From: Chitinophagaceae bacterium | Lineage (GTDB): Bacteria > Bacteroidota > Bacteroidia > Chitinophagales > Chitinophagaceae | Direction: 5' to 3' | DNA length: 64,000 nucleotides | Assembly (NCBI GenBank): GCA_947380905.1 | Contig: CANCSS010000009.1 | Span: forward strand, 1-64,000 | Shown here: piece by piece, positions 53,645 to 63,146 of the stretch | How positions within the stretch are numbered: position 1 is the stretch's first letter | Layout of the letters: every line of letters starts with the position of its first letter | The notes under the pieces: model-generated | The model's input: only the letters and a program-made list of their open reading frames with translations | The model's database searches: none | Told to the model about the DNA's origin: nothing | Translations under genes and position numbers: made by a program

Positions 53645-55060
53645 ATGGTAATAGTTCACATAAGTGCAGAATGTTATCCTATGGCGAAGGCTGGAGGTTT
53701 AGCAGATGTGGTAGGGGCATTGCCTAAATACCAGAACAAAATTGGTGAAAAAGCCATGGTGGTGATGCCTATGTATCAAACTGCTTTTTTACAACAAAAT
53801 AAATGGGACGTTCATTTTAAAGGACATACTAATTTAGGAGATTGGTTTTTTGATTTTACCATCATTAAAGAAAGTACTGGAAAATTAGGATATGATTTAT
53901 TTTTAGTAGACATCCATGGTTTGTTGGATCGACCTAAAATTTATGGTTACCCTGATGACATCGATCGATTTGTGGGTTTCCAAGTAGCAGTTGTCAACTG
54001 GTTAACCCAATGGGAAGTTTTACCAGATATTGTTCATTGCCATGATCATCAAGCAGGACTGATTCCTTTTATGATGAAGTATTGTTTTGATTATCAAAAA
54101 TTACAATTGGTAAAAACAGTTTTAACCATTCACAATGCACAGTATCAAGGAGTCATGGATTGGGCTAAAAGTATACTCATTCCAAGATGGGATATTTCAA
54201 AAAAAGGGTTGCTTGAATGGAATAATACCATCAATTCATTGGCAACGGCAGTAAAATGTGCAGATAAAATTACAACGGTTAGCCCAGCTTATTCCCAACA
54301 ACTCAAATTTCAATCCAATGGATTAGAAACCTTGTTTGATAATGAACAAGGAAAATGCGTTGGTATATTAAATGGAATTGACAATGAGCTTTGGGATCCA
54401 GCCACCGACTCCATGATTGCAAATCATTACAATGCTTCTAATGTGATTGTAGAAAAGAAAAAAAATAAAAAAGCATTGTGTGTCAAATATAATTTAGATC
54501 CCAATAAACCATTAATCGTTTTTATTGGCAGGTTGGTGGGTGAAAAAGCGGCCGATGTTTTACCAGGAGCGATACAACACGCCCTAGACAAAACTAATTG
54601 TGGAGTAAATTTTTTTATTGTTGGAGCAGGTGAAACGGCCACAGAATCGGCTTTAAATTATTTAGTACAATTGTATCCCGGGAATTACAATACTTTTATT
54701 GGTTATGAAGAAAGAGTGGGGCATGAAGCTTATGCCAGTGCCGACTTTTTATTAATGCCTAGCAGGGTGGAACCTTGTGGTTTAAACCAATTGTATGCAT
54801 TGCGGTATGGAACCATTCCGATAGTTAGAGATACAGGCGGCTTGCATGATACCGTAGTGGACATGGGTGATCCAGATGGATTTGGAATTAAATTTTTAAA
54901 TGCGAACGAACAAGATATTGTTTATTCAGTGGAGCGTGCAATTGCAGTCTATCAGGATAAAATTCAAATGAACAAAATGATTCAATATGCCATGCAGATA
55001 GATCATAGCTGGGAATCTGTCGTGATAGCTTATAAAAAAATTTACGAATCTATTTTATAA
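53645..55060 (+). CDS. glgA: Glycogen synthase
   Basis: ADP-glucose-dependent GT5 glycogen synthase that elongates alpha-1,4-glucan. The 471-residue protein has both domains: the N-terminal acceptor half with K15-AGGLADVVGALPK (ADP-glucose-binding loop) and the HCHDHQAGLIPF segment, and the C-terminal nucleotide-binding GT-B half with FIGRLVGEKAADVL and the ending SRVEPCGLNQLYALRYGT. It starts a tight rightward operon with glgC, an SLC45-type transporter, a GH13 enzyme and glgB. The upstream 170 bases also hold the divergent transporter promoter; I see no clear TAnnTTTG there. Confidence 0.95.
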   Translation: MVIVHISAECYPMAKAGGLADVVGALPKYQNKIGEKAMVVMPMYQTAFLQQNKWDVHFKGHTNLGDWFFDFTIIKESTGKLGYDLFLVDIHGLLDRPKIYGYPDDIDRFVGFQVAVVNWLTQWEVLPDIVHCHDHQAGLIPFMMKYCFDYQKLQLVKTVLTIHNAQYQGVMDWAKSILIPRWDISKKGLLEWNNTINSLATAVKCADKITTVSPAYSQQLKFQSNGLETLFDNEQGKCVGILNGIDNELWDPATDSMIANHYNASNVIVEKKKNKKALCVKYNLDPNKPLIVFIGRLVGEKAADVLPGAIQHALDKTNCGVNFFIVGAGETATESALNYLVQLYPGNYNTFIGYEERVGHEAYASADFLLMPSRVEPCGLNQLYALRYGTIPIVRDTGGLHDTVVDMGDPDGFGIKFLNANEQDIVYSVERAIAVYQDKIQMNKMIQYAMQIDHSWESVVIAYKKIYESIL

Positions 55061-55076
55061 TTTTAACAACAAGTAT

Positions 55077-56360
55077 ATGGCAGTTTACGCAAAAGAAACA
55101 GTTTCAATTATTTTAGGGGGAGGCGCTGGTTCTAGATTGTATCCATTAACAGCGAGTCGTTCAAAACCTGCCGTACCAATTGCTGGTAAATATAGATTGG
55201 TGGACATACCCATTAGCAATTGTATCAATAGTAATTTAAACAGAATATTTGTTTTAACGCAATTCAATTCTGCTTCCTTGAATCAGCATATCAAAAATAC
55301 CTACCATTTTAGTGCATTTAGTTCTGGCTTTGTAGATATTTTAGCTGCCGAACAAACGCCTGACAATCCAGGTTGGTTTCAAGGTACTGCCGATGCCGTT
55401 AGACAATCTTTGAGGCATTTAGCAAAAATGGAATTTGAGTATGTGCTTATTTTAAGCGGCGATCAATTGTATCAAATGGATTTTAGCAAAATGATTGACG
55501 CACATAAAAAAAGTGGAGCAGCATTGACCATTGCTACCATTCCAGTAGGGGAAAGAGAAGCACCAGAGTTTGGTATTCTTAAAGCCAACAATGAAAATGT
55601 AATTACTTCTTTTGTAGAAAAGCCTAAGAAAGAAATTTTAGCAGATTGGATCAGTGACACTGGGGATGCTATGAAAGTGCAGGGACGCAATTATTTAGCC
55701 TCTATGGGTATTTATGTTTTCAACAAAGAAATCTTATATCAATTTTTAAATGAAGTGCATTCTAATGCCACTGATTTTGGTAAAGAAATTATCCCAGATT
55801 CTATTGCGCACTATAAAGTATTAAGTTACCAGTACGATGGGTATTGGACAGATATTGGAAATATTTATTCTTTTTTTGAAGCTAATATTGCTTTAACAGC
55901 AGATGTGCCTTTATTTAATTTATTTGATAGTGCACAAACGGTTTATACCAGATCGAGAATGTTGCCTCCTGCTAAAGTAAGTGGCACCATCATCAACAAA
56001 GCCATTATTGCAGAGGGGTCGATTATATTAGGAAAAGAAGTGTCTAATTCGGTCATTGGTATAAGATCTAGAATTGGTAAAGACACGGTGATTAAAAATT
56101 CTTATATCATGGGCTGTGATTACTATGAAACCATGGATCAAATCAATAAGAAAAATGAAAAAGGGGAACCCATTTTAGGCATTGGCGAAAGAGGTGTCAT
56201 AGAAGATGCAATCGTTGATAAAAATTGTTCAATTGGGAACGATGTTAAAATCAAAGGAGGGGCTCATCATGAAAAAATAGATCATCCTTTGTATACGATC
56301 AAAGATGGGATAGTGGTCATCAAAAAAGGGGCTATTATTCCCAATGGTTTTATCATATAA
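55077..56360 (+). CDS. glgC: Glucose-1-phosphate adenylyltransferase
   Basis: GlgC makes ADP-glucose, the donor used by GlgA. The 427-residue protein has the nucleotidyltransferase start SIILGGGAGSRLYPLTASRSKPAVP, the ILSGDQLY and GTADAVRQ stretches and SFVEKPK, then a C-terminal left-handed beta-helix region with repeats such as the IINKAIIAEGSIIL segment. Length is typical. It follows glgA by 16 bases and precedes the transporter by 16 bases, consistent with one transcript. It is likely allosterically controlled, as family members are. Confidence 0.96.
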   Translation: MAVYAKETVSIILGGGAGSRLYPLTASRSKPAVPIAGKYRLVDIPISNCINSNLNRIFVLTQFNSASLNQHIKNTYHFSAFSSGFVDILAAEQTPDNPGWFQGTADAVRQSLRHLAKMEFEYVLILSGDQLYQMDFSKMIDAHKKSGAALTIATIPVGEREAPEFGILKANNENVITSFVEKPKKEILADWISDTGDAMKVQGRNYLASMGIYVFNKEILYQFLNEVHSNATDFGKEIIPDSIAHYKVLSYQYDGYWTDIGNIYSFFEANIALTADVPLFNLFDSAQTVYTRSRMLPPAKVSGTIINKAIIAEGSIILGKEVSNSVIGIRSRIGKDTVIKNSYIMGCDYYETMDQINKKNEKGEPILGIGERGVIEDAIVDKNCSIGNDVKIKGGAHHEKIDHPLYTIKDGIVVIKKGAIIPNGFII

Positions 56361-56376
56361 TATTAAAAGTTAAAAA

Positions 56377-57693
56377 ATGAATACAGCTTACACAGGAGTG
56401 AAAGTCAAATTAAGTTTTTGGCAAATTTGGAACATGTGTTTTGGATTTTTTGGCATTCAATTTGGTTGGAGTTTGCAAATGGGCAATATGAGCGCCATTT
56501 ATGAATTTTTGGGTGCGACTCCTGAACAAATTCCGGGTTTGTGGTTGGCTGCTCCTATGACAGGATTGTTGGTGCAACCCATTGTGGGCTATTTAAGTGA
56601 TCGCACCTGGCATCCAAAATTAGGAAGAAGAAGACCTTTCTTTTTAGTGGGTGCTATTTTAAGTTCGGTATTATTATTCGTAATGCCCAACTCGGGTAGT
56701 ATGTGGATGGCTGCTGGTGTATTGTGGATACTGGATTCAAGTATTAACGTAACAATGGAACCCTTTAGAGCTTTTGTTGCAGACAATTTAGATGACAAAC
56801 AAAGGTCATTGGGATTTGCCATGCAAAGTATGTTCATCGGTTTGGCTTCCTTTATTGCTGGTTATTTACCTCAAGTGTTGGTGCATTGGTTTCATGTATC
56901 AAGAGCAAAAACAAATGGTTCTATTCCTCAAAATATTTTAATGAGCTTTTACATAGGAGGAGCAGTATTTTTAATTTCAGTTTTGTATACTGTATTTAAA
57001 AGTAATGAGTATTCGCCTTCTGAAAAGAAGTCCGATGAAATGAAAGAAGAAAAAAATGGCATTGCTCAAGAAATTTGGCATTCCATAGTGCATATGCCGA
57101 TTCAAATGAAAAGATTGGCCTTGGTTAATTTTATCACTTGGCCTGGATTGTTTTTAATGTGGTTTTATTATAGCACGGGAGTAGCCAGTCAACTATTTCA
57201 TGGGGATCCTATTGCGAGTAGTGATATCTATACCATGGGATTAGAACATGCCAATACTACTTCTGCCATTTTAAATCTTGTCACTTTTGGTTTTTCTTTT
57301 ACCTTGCCATTTTTAGTAGGGAAGATTGGAAAAAAAATGACACATGTTGCATGTTTACTTATAGGAGGCATGGGATTGATTTCGGTGTATTATGTGCAAC
57401 AACCTAATTTGTTGTATGTAAGTATGGGCTTGGTGGGGATTGCCTGGGCATCTATATTGTCCATGCCTTATTCCATGTTGGCAGGATTTATCCCAGAACA
57501 AAAAATGGGTATCTACATGGGCATCTTTAATTTTTTTATAGTGCTTCCTGAAATTATCTCCTCTATCTTTTTTGGAAAAATCATGTCTACTTATTTACAC
57601 AACGATCGGTTGATGGCGGTTCAGATAGGAGGCTTTTTATTGTTGTTAGCAGGGGTGGTTTGTGCGATTATTATTAAAGAGGAGAAAAAATAA
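56377..57693 (+). CDS. SLC45/GPH-type sugar transporter
   Basis: A 438-residue membrane protein with about 12 helices. Features resemble the GPH/SLC45 sugar-proton or sugar-cation symporters: LWLAAPMTGLLVQPIVGYLSDRTW near residue 55, RRPFFLVGA, and the DNLDDKQRSLGFAMQ segment. Within an operon with glycogen genes and an exported GH13 enzyme it is best read as a maltose or maltodextrin importer. That substrate is inferred from neighbours. A lysine-rich loop (about 210-225) separates the two halves. Confidence 0.85.
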   Translation: MNTAYTGVKVKLSFWQIWNMCFGFFGIQFGWSLQMGNMSAIYEFLGATPEQIPGLWLAAPMTGLLVQPIVGYLSDRTWHPKLGRRRPFFLVGAILSSVLLFVMPNSGSMWMAAGVLWILDSSINVTMEPFRAFVADNLDDKQRSLGFAMQSMFIGLASFIAGYLPQVLVHWFHVSRAKTNGSIPQNILMSFYIGGAVFLISVLYTVFKSNEYSPSEKKSDEMKEEKNGIAQEIWHSIVHMPIQMKRLALVNFITWPGLFLMWFYYSTGVASQLFHGDPIASSDIYTMGLEHANTTSAILNLVTFGFSFTLPFLVGKIGKKMTHVACLLIGGMGLISVYYVQQPNLLYVSMGLVGIAWASILSMPYSMLAGFIPEQKMGIYMGIFNFFIVLPEIISSIFFGKIMSTYLHNDRLMAVQIGGFLLLLAGVVCAIIIKEEKK

Positions 57694-57696
57694 ACT

Positions 57697-59565
57697 ATGT
57701 ATTGTATTAAATTATTAGGAAGAAGCATGCTTCTTTGTTTCCTCGTTCAAATGGTAGGCATCAATCTAGTTGCTGGTCAAGGGGTAGAAGCGTATCCTAC
57801 CAATTGGTTTGTTCAGATGAAATTAAATAAAGTACAAATTTTATTTAGAACAACGACCCATCAATTATCTAATGCAACCATAAAAACCAATTATCCTGGC
57901 TTGACCATTACCGGCCTACATCATTTTGAAAACGATCATTATATGGCCGTGGATGTTGCAATTGCATCTTCAACAAAACCAGGCAATGTTAATTTTGTTA
58001 TTACAAGTAAAGGACAAAAAATAAACAAAACTTGGGCCTTGTTGCCAAGACGATCCGGAAGAGGCAGTTCCTTTGCACAAGGAATTAATTCAGCAGATCT
58101 AATTTATTTTTTAATGCCCGATCGTTTTAGCAATGGAGATCCATCCAATGATCGAGTGGTAGGGTTAAAAGACCAGTCCTTAAATAGAGATTCTATTTTT
58201 TTAAGACATGGTGGTGATTTAAAAGGAGTGATCAATCATTTAGATTATTTCCAGCAATTAGGGGTGAGTACTTTATGGATGACACCCGTGATAGAAAATG
58301 ATATGCCTGACAGAACTGAGCATGGGTATGCCGCTACGAATAATTATGCCATTGAAAAACGATTGGGGGGTGATCAAGTGTATCTCAATTTAAGTGACAG
58401 CTTACATAAAAGAGGAATGAAATTAATTCAAGACATTGTTTACAATCATTTTGGACGTTTTCATTTTTTAGTACAAGATGCCCCTGCAAAGGATTGGTTG
58501 CATCAATGGCCAACTTTTACACAGACGCATTATAGAGAGCAAGTTATTTTCGATCCGCACCATTCCAAAGTAGATGTAGAAAAAATGATTAATGGTTGGT
58601 TTACCACCGAAATGCCAGATGTGAATCAAGAGAATACTTTCGTTGAAAAATATTTAACACAGAACGCCATTTGGTGTGTCGAAACTTATGGGGTAGATGC
58701 TTTTAGGATTGATACCTATAAGTATTGTAATGTAGAAATGATGAATCGTTTAAACCAAGTTTTAATAAATGAGTACCCAAAAATATTTTCATTTGGGGAA
58801 TGCTGGGTGGATGGTGTGGCTGCTCAAGCTTATTTTGTGCGCAATAATATAAACATCCCATTCAAAAGCAATCTAGATGCCACTTCTGATTTTCATTTGT
58901 TATTTTCAGGAATTCTACCTGCTTTGAATGAGAAAAATACCTGGTCAGATGGGGTGATGAAATTATATACCACATTAAGTAGCGATTTTTTATATAAAAC
59001 GCCTAGTAACAATGTTATTTTTTTAGACAATCATGACATGACGCGCATTCATTCAAGCTTGGGTGAAAGTATTCCTAAAACAAAAATGGCTTATGCTTGG
59101 TTGATGACATGTAGAGGCATTCCTCAAATGTATTATGGATCTGAAATATTAATGAAAGGCATATCTAATCCAGATGGATGGGTGAGACTGGATTTTCCTG
59201 GAGGTTGGGCAGGAGATCAAAAAAATGCATTCACAGAACAAGGTTTAACGGCACAAGAAAAAGATTTTCTTCATTATATTCAATTGTTGGGCACTTTTAG
59301 AAAAAGTGCTAGCGCTTTGAAAACGGGGGCCTTGATGCAATTTTTACCTGAGGATGGTTTGTATGTATATTTTAGATATGACAAAGGTCAAACCATCATG
59401 TGTGTGATGAATACAGATAATAAAGAAAGAAAAGTTAATTTTGAAAAATATAGGGAAAGAACCAACGGCTATTTGGGGGGGAAAGACATTGTTTCTGGAA
59501 ACCTTATTGGAAATCAATTTTCAATACCTGCTATGACCATGCAAGTGATCGAATTAACGAAATAA
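57697..59565 (+). CDS. Exported GH13 glycosidase, neopullulanase/cyclomaltodextrinase type
   Basis: A 622-residue alpha-amylase family enzyme. An N-terminal signal sequence ends around residue 28 (NLVAGQG); then a beta-sandwich N-domain (about 30-130) and the (beta/alpha)8 catalytic domain. Catalytic residues: Asp339 in AFRIDTYKY, Glu368 in SFGECWVDG and Asp447 in FLDNHDMTR. A C-terminal beta domain follows (about 540-622). This is the layout of SusA-like periplasmic neopullulanases, which cut maltodextrins or pullulan. It lies three bases after the transporter and two bases before glgB. Confidence 0.93.
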   Translation: MYCIKLLGRSMLLCFLVQMVGINLVAGQGVEAYPTNWFVQMKLNKVQILFRTTTHQLSNATIKTNYPGLTITGLHHFENDHYMAVDVAIASSTKPGNVNFVITSKGQKINKTWALLPRRSGRGSSFAQGINSADLIYFLMPDRFSNGDPSNDRVVGLKDQSLNRDSIFLRHGGDLKGVINHLDYFQQLGVSTLWMTPVIENDMPDRTEHGYAATNNYAIEKRLGGDQVYLNLSDSLHKRGMKLIQDIVYNHFGRFHFLVQDAPAKDWLHQWPTFTQTHYREQVIFDPHHSKVDVEKMINGWFTTEMPDVNQENTFVEKYLTQNAIWCVETYGVDAFRIDTYKYCNVEMMNRLNQVLINEYPKIFSFGECWVDGVAAQAYFVRNNINIPFKSNLDATSDFHLLFSGILPALNEKNTWSDGVMKLYTTLSSDFLYKTPSNNVIFLDNHDMTRIHSSLGESIPKTKMAYAWLMTCRGIPQMYYGSEILMKGISNPDGWVRLDFPGGWAGDQKNAFTEQGLTAQEKDFLHYIQLLGTFRKSASALKTGALMQFLPEDGLYVYFRYDKGQTIMCVMNTDNKERKVNFEKYRERTNGYLGGKDIVSGNLIGNQFSIPAMTMQVIELTK

Positions 59566-59567
59566 TT

Positions 59568-61508
59568 ATGCCAAAATACGAGGAAGTACATTTTGTGGAT
59601 ACGAAGCAAGCGGTTTGGAATTATTCATTATTTTCTGACGAAGACGTAAGCAATTTTCAAAATGGCACTCATTATTCTTTGTATCAATTTTTTGGCAATA
59701 AGCAATTAGAAGTAGCGGGTGTCAAGGGCACTTATTTTGCAGTATGGGCTCCCAATGCTACTGCCCTTTTTGTAGTGGGTAATTTCAATGACTGGAACAA
59801 AGAAGCACATGCATTAAAAGTGAGACAGGATAGCTCTGGTATTTGGGAAGGTTTTATTCCAAACATTCATCAAGGGGAAATATACAAATACCATATTCAT
59901 GGATACCAAGGAATGCTTTTGGATAAAAGTGACCCTTTTGCACATTACTGGGAGTTAAGACCCCTAACTGCTTCCATAACTTGGCAAACAAATTATGCAT
60001 GGAAAGATGCAGCCTGGTTAGAACAAAGAAAAATAAAAAACAGAATTGATCAACCTTATTCTGTGTATGAAGTGCATTTGGCAAGTTGGATGCGGCCCTT
60101 TAAGGACAATGAAAATTCCTATAATTCTTATACGCAATTGATTGAATTGTTGGTACCCTATGTAAAAGAAATGGGATTCACACATGTCGAGTTTATGCCT
60201 ATCATGGAACATCCTTTTGATGGCAGTTGGGGTTATCAAGGGGTAGGATTTTTTGCACCCACTTCTCGTTTTGGAAATCCTCAGGAATTTGCTGCGTTGG
60301 TAGAAGCTTTTCATGCTGCAGAAATTGGGGTGATTGTAGATTGGGTGCCTTCTCATTTTCCTTATGATGCCCATGGACTATTTATGTTTGATGGTGCCAA
60401 CACCTATGAATATGCAGATATGCGAAAAGGGTATCATCCCGATTGGAATTCTTATATATTTAATTACAAAAGAGGAGAAGTAAAATCTTTTTTAATTAGC
60501 AGTGCTCGTTTTTGGTGTGATCAATTTCATATTGATGGATTAAGGGTTGACGCTGTAAGTTCTATGTTAAGATTGGATTATAGTAGGGAAGCAGTTGAAT
60601 GGGAACCCAATGAATTTGGAGGAAATGGGAATATAGAAGCCATTGCTTTTATCAAAGATTTAAATGAAACCTTATACAGAGACTTTCCCTATATCCAAAC
60701 CATTGCAGAAGAAGCTTCTGACTGGCCTGGTATTAGCCAACCTACTTTTATGGATGGACTTGGTTTTGGTATGAAATGGATGATGGGTTGGATGCATGAT
60801 ACCCTTGATTATTTCAAATTAGATCCTTTGTTTAGAGCTGCCCACCAAGACAAGTTTACATTTTCGATGATGTATTTTTATGATGAACATTTTATGTTGC
60901 CATTGAGTCATGATGAAGTAGTGCACGGGAAAAGCCCTATGATTTATAAAATGCCTGGTGACGATTGGCAAAAATTTGCCAATTTAAGATTGTTGTATAC
61001 CTATATGTTTACGCACCCCGGAGCAAAATTATTGTTTATGGGAAATGAGTTTGCTGCCACCAAAGAGTGGAATTATACCACCGAATTACCATGGGAGTTG
61101 TTAGCAATTCAAAGTCATGCCGGCATGAAATATTGTGTTCAGTCTTTAAATGAATTGTATAAGAGCCAACCTGCATTGTACGAATTACAATTTGATCCCA
61201 ATGGTTTTGAGTGGTTAGAAGTAAATAAAAGAGAAGAAGGAGTGGTTGCTTTTAAAAGAAAGGGGGAAAATCCTGCAGACGATATGGTTGTAGTAATGAA
61301 TATGACCCCAGTGCCTAGACCAGATTTCCCGATACATGTACACGGAAAAAAACTTTGGAAAGAGATTTTCAATAGCGATGCAAAAAGTTATTGGGGCGTT
61401 GGCGATTTAAACAATCCAACCATTCCCATGCAAACACAGGATGAAAAAGGGGACTGGAATAAGCTATTATTGAACCTACCAGCCTTAGCAGCCATTGTAT
61501 TGAAATAG
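59568..61508 (+). CDS. glgB: 1,4-alpha-glucan branching enzyme
   Basis: GlgB introduces alpha-1,6 branches in glycogen. The 646-residue protein has an N-terminal CBM48 domain (GTYFAVWAPNATALFVVGNFN), the GH13 barrel with the nucleophile Asp328 in GLRVDAVSS, the acid Glu381 in TIAEEASDWPG and the third Asp in PLSHDEVVHGK, and a C-terminal beta domain. Length fits the shorter branching-enzyme class. It is the last gene of the glycogen operon; 150 bases of non-coding DNA follow. Confidence 0.96.
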   Translation: MPKYEEVHFVDTKQAVWNYSLFSDEDVSNFQNGTHYSLYQFFGNKQLEVAGVKGTYFAVWAPNATALFVVGNFNDWNKEAHALKVRQDSSGIWEGFIPNIHQGEIYKYHIHGYQGMLLDKSDPFAHYWELRPLTASITWQTNYAWKDAAWLEQRKIKNRIDQPYSVYEVHLASWMRPFKDNENSYNSYTQLIELLVPYVKEMGFTHVEFMPIMEHPFDGSWGYQGVGFFAPTSRFGNPQEFAALVEAFHAAEIGVIVDWVPSHFPYDAHGLFMFDGANTYEYADMRKGYHPDWNSYIFNYKRGEVKSFLISSARFWCDQFHIDGLRVDAVSSMLRLDYSREAVEWEPNEFGGNGNIEAIAFIKDLNETLYRDFPYIQTIAEEASDWPGISQPTFMDGLGFGMKWMMGWMHDTLDYFKLDPLFRAAHQDKFTFSMMYFYDEHFMLPLSHDEVVHGKSPMIYKMPGDDWQKFANLRLLYTYMFTHPGAKLLFMGNEFAATKEWNYTTELPWELLAIQSHAGMKYCVQSLNELYKSQPALYELQFDPNGFEWLEVNKREEGVVAFKRKGENPADDMVVVMNMTPVPRPDFPIHVHGKKLWKEIFNSDAKSYWGVGDLNNPTIPMQTQDEKGDWNKLLLNLPALAAIVLK

Positions 61509-61661
61509 CTTAAACAGCTCAATTTCAAGGTGTTCTTACTAGTAGACGAACATTTTTAGTCAAGTTTTCCACATTTAGGGTAGTATGACCTTTGTTAATG
61601 ATAAGGTAACAATAACTTAGGACCTTTGCAAAGTAAACCAACCCATTAAAAACTTTAATGT

Positions 61662-61976
61662 ATGAAAGCAACCAACAAAGCAATGTTGTATGAAGCCGTT
61701 TCGGAATTTATACAATTGCACGCCTTCGATCATTTATTGGACAATGAGTTAGCACAGTTAAAAAGCGTATTAAATGCATGGACTTTATCCGAAGAGGGTC
61801 ATGAAATGCAAGAGCTAACCAACAAATTAATTCCTTTGTTAAGCAAAGTAAATTTCTTTGTTGAGTCCATCTCACCTGCTGCCATTCAATTGTGGTTTTA
61901 TGCTTTATCCTACAATGAAATACCAATTAGTGGTATGATGCAGGATTTAAGCAATACCAATGAATTAGTGAATTAG
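61662..61976 (+). CDS. Unknown 104-residue protein
   Basis: I do not recognise a family. The 104 residues are mostly helical (MLYEAVSEFIQLHAFDHLLDNELAQLK, LSEEGHEMQELTNKLIPLLSK), moderately acidic and without a signal peptide or membrane helix. Two copies of GACCTTTG lie 34 bases apart just upstream (61587-61594 and 61621-61628), each one base from the -7 consensus. A terminator follows directly. It is a single-gene unit between the glycogen operon and the coiled-coil gene. Confidence 0.55.
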   Translation: MKATNKAMLYEAVSEFIQLHAFDHLLDNELAQLKSVLNAWTLSEEGHEMQELTNKLIPLLSKVNFFVESISPAAIQLWFYALSYNEIPISGMMQDLSNTNELVN

Positions 61977-62008
61977 AAATTGGTTAGTAACATAGTATTG
62001 ATAAATAA

Positions 62009-62038
62009 AAAGGCCTCCCGCTTTAATGGGAGGCCTTT
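62009..62038. terminator. Bidirectional terminator after the unknown 104-residue gene
   Basis: A perfect 11-bp stem AAAGGCCTCCC (62009-62019) against GGGAGGCCTTT (62028-62038) lies between converging genes. Confidence 0.85.
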
Positions 62039-62085
62039 CCTTTGTATTTTATTCAAGAATTGGGAAAACTGAATAGGTAATTATC

Positions 62086-63000
62086 TTAAAATAAGAAACC
62101 TTTCTTTAAACTAGTTTTTCCTTCCCCAATTTTAAAACCATTGTGGTATACTTCAATTTTATAATCACCTTCAGCAAGTGTTTTAGCTTGTTTGATGTCA
62201 TAGCTTACACCTAACTCTTTATTTTGCTCGTATTGAACAGCAATTTTATTAGCATAATCTCTGCTGCCATCTTCTCTGGTGTTAAACTTACCACCTTCTG
62301 TAAAAGCTTTTCCGTCAGGGCCAGTAATACAAACATAAAGCTCTTGAGCACCAGATGGCGTGATCTTGTTTTTATCAATTTGGAAAGACAAACGTAGCGT
62401 ATTGGCTCTTCTTGTATTGTTTGTTTTTTTCTCAGTACCATCTTCTCTAATTCTCAAAGATTGAATATTAAAAGAAGAAGCGTGCAGGGTAGAACCAATG
62501 TCTTGTAATCTTTCTTTCTCTTTTTGAGTGGCAGTTAAATTGCTATTCAAAGAAGTGTTGGTATTGGTTAAGTCTTGGTTTTGAGCAGTCAATTGCTTGT
62601 TTTCGGCTTGTGCTTTGGTAAGCTCTGCAAATAGGCCAGTTACTTTGCCATTTAATTCTCCAATCAAGGTTTTTGCTTCTGCCAATTCTTTATCAGTAGC
62701 ATCTTGCTTACGAAGTATATTGCCAATATTGCTCTTTAACTTTTGAATTTGATTCGACTTCTCCAACAAATCCCCTTTTAGTTGTGAATTTTGTTGCGTC
62801 AATGAATCTGCTTTGGCAGATACTGCAATAAATTCAGATTGAATTTTTGATTTAGCACTGTCTATAACAGCTACTTTATTGTCGTAAGTAGTTATAATTT
62901 CAGTTTTTGAACTATTGAAATAGATCCAAGAACCAATTAATGCTATTACTAAAATTCCAATGGTAATTTTATTACTTTTGCTGGAGGTTTCGTTGCTCAT
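62086..63000 (-). CDS. Membrane-anchored coiled-coil protein
   Basis: I do not recognise a named family. The 304-residue protein has a short cytoplasmic N-terminus, one membrane helix (about 12-29), a long coiled coil (about 38-170, rich in Q/K/E/L heptads and ending LNSNLTATQKEKERLQDI), then a C-terminal beta-rich domain with SLRIREDGTEKKTNNTRRAN and YVCITGPDGKAF. The C-domain probably faces the periplasm. It resembles uncharacterised Chitinophagaceae envelope proteins. Function unknown. The gene is divergent from holA. Confidence 0.65.
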   Translation of the reverse strand: MSNETSSKSNKITIGILVIALIGSWIYFNSSKTEIITTYDNKVAVIDSAKSKIQSEFIAVSAKADSLTQQNSQLKGDLLEKSNQIQKLKSNIGNILRKQDATDKELAEAKTLIGELNGKVTGLFAELTKAQAENKQLTAQNQDLTNTNTSLNSNLTATQKEKERLQDIGSTLHASSFNIQSLRIREDGTEKKTNNTRRANTLRLSFQIDKNKITPSGAQELYVCITGPDGKAFTEGGKFNTREDGSRDYANKIAVQYEQNKELGVSYDIKQAKTLAEGDYKIEVYHNGFKIGEGKTSLKKGFLF

Positions 63001-63135
63001 AATTTAGGTTTTGTTTATTAATAGGCAAGATACGGTAAAATTTACAAATTTCTTATTTTGGGTATCTAATAGTCTTTACACAATTGACTTTTAGACAAAA
63101 AAATACATTTTAGTAATTTTAGAGTGACTAATCTT

Positions 63136-63143
63136 TATCTTTG
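63136..63143 (+). promoter_or_regulatory. -7 element directly upstream of holA
   Basis: TATCTTTG matches TAnnTTTG. The holA ATG follows after three bases, implying a leaderless transcript if this element is used. Confidence 0.5.
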
Positions 63144-63146
63144 AAT

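Noticed and set aside
61565..61573. TTTTCCACA, one base from a DnaA box
   Set aside because: A single copy with no cluster, no AT-rich unwinding region and no dnaA or dnaN nearby, so not a replication origin.
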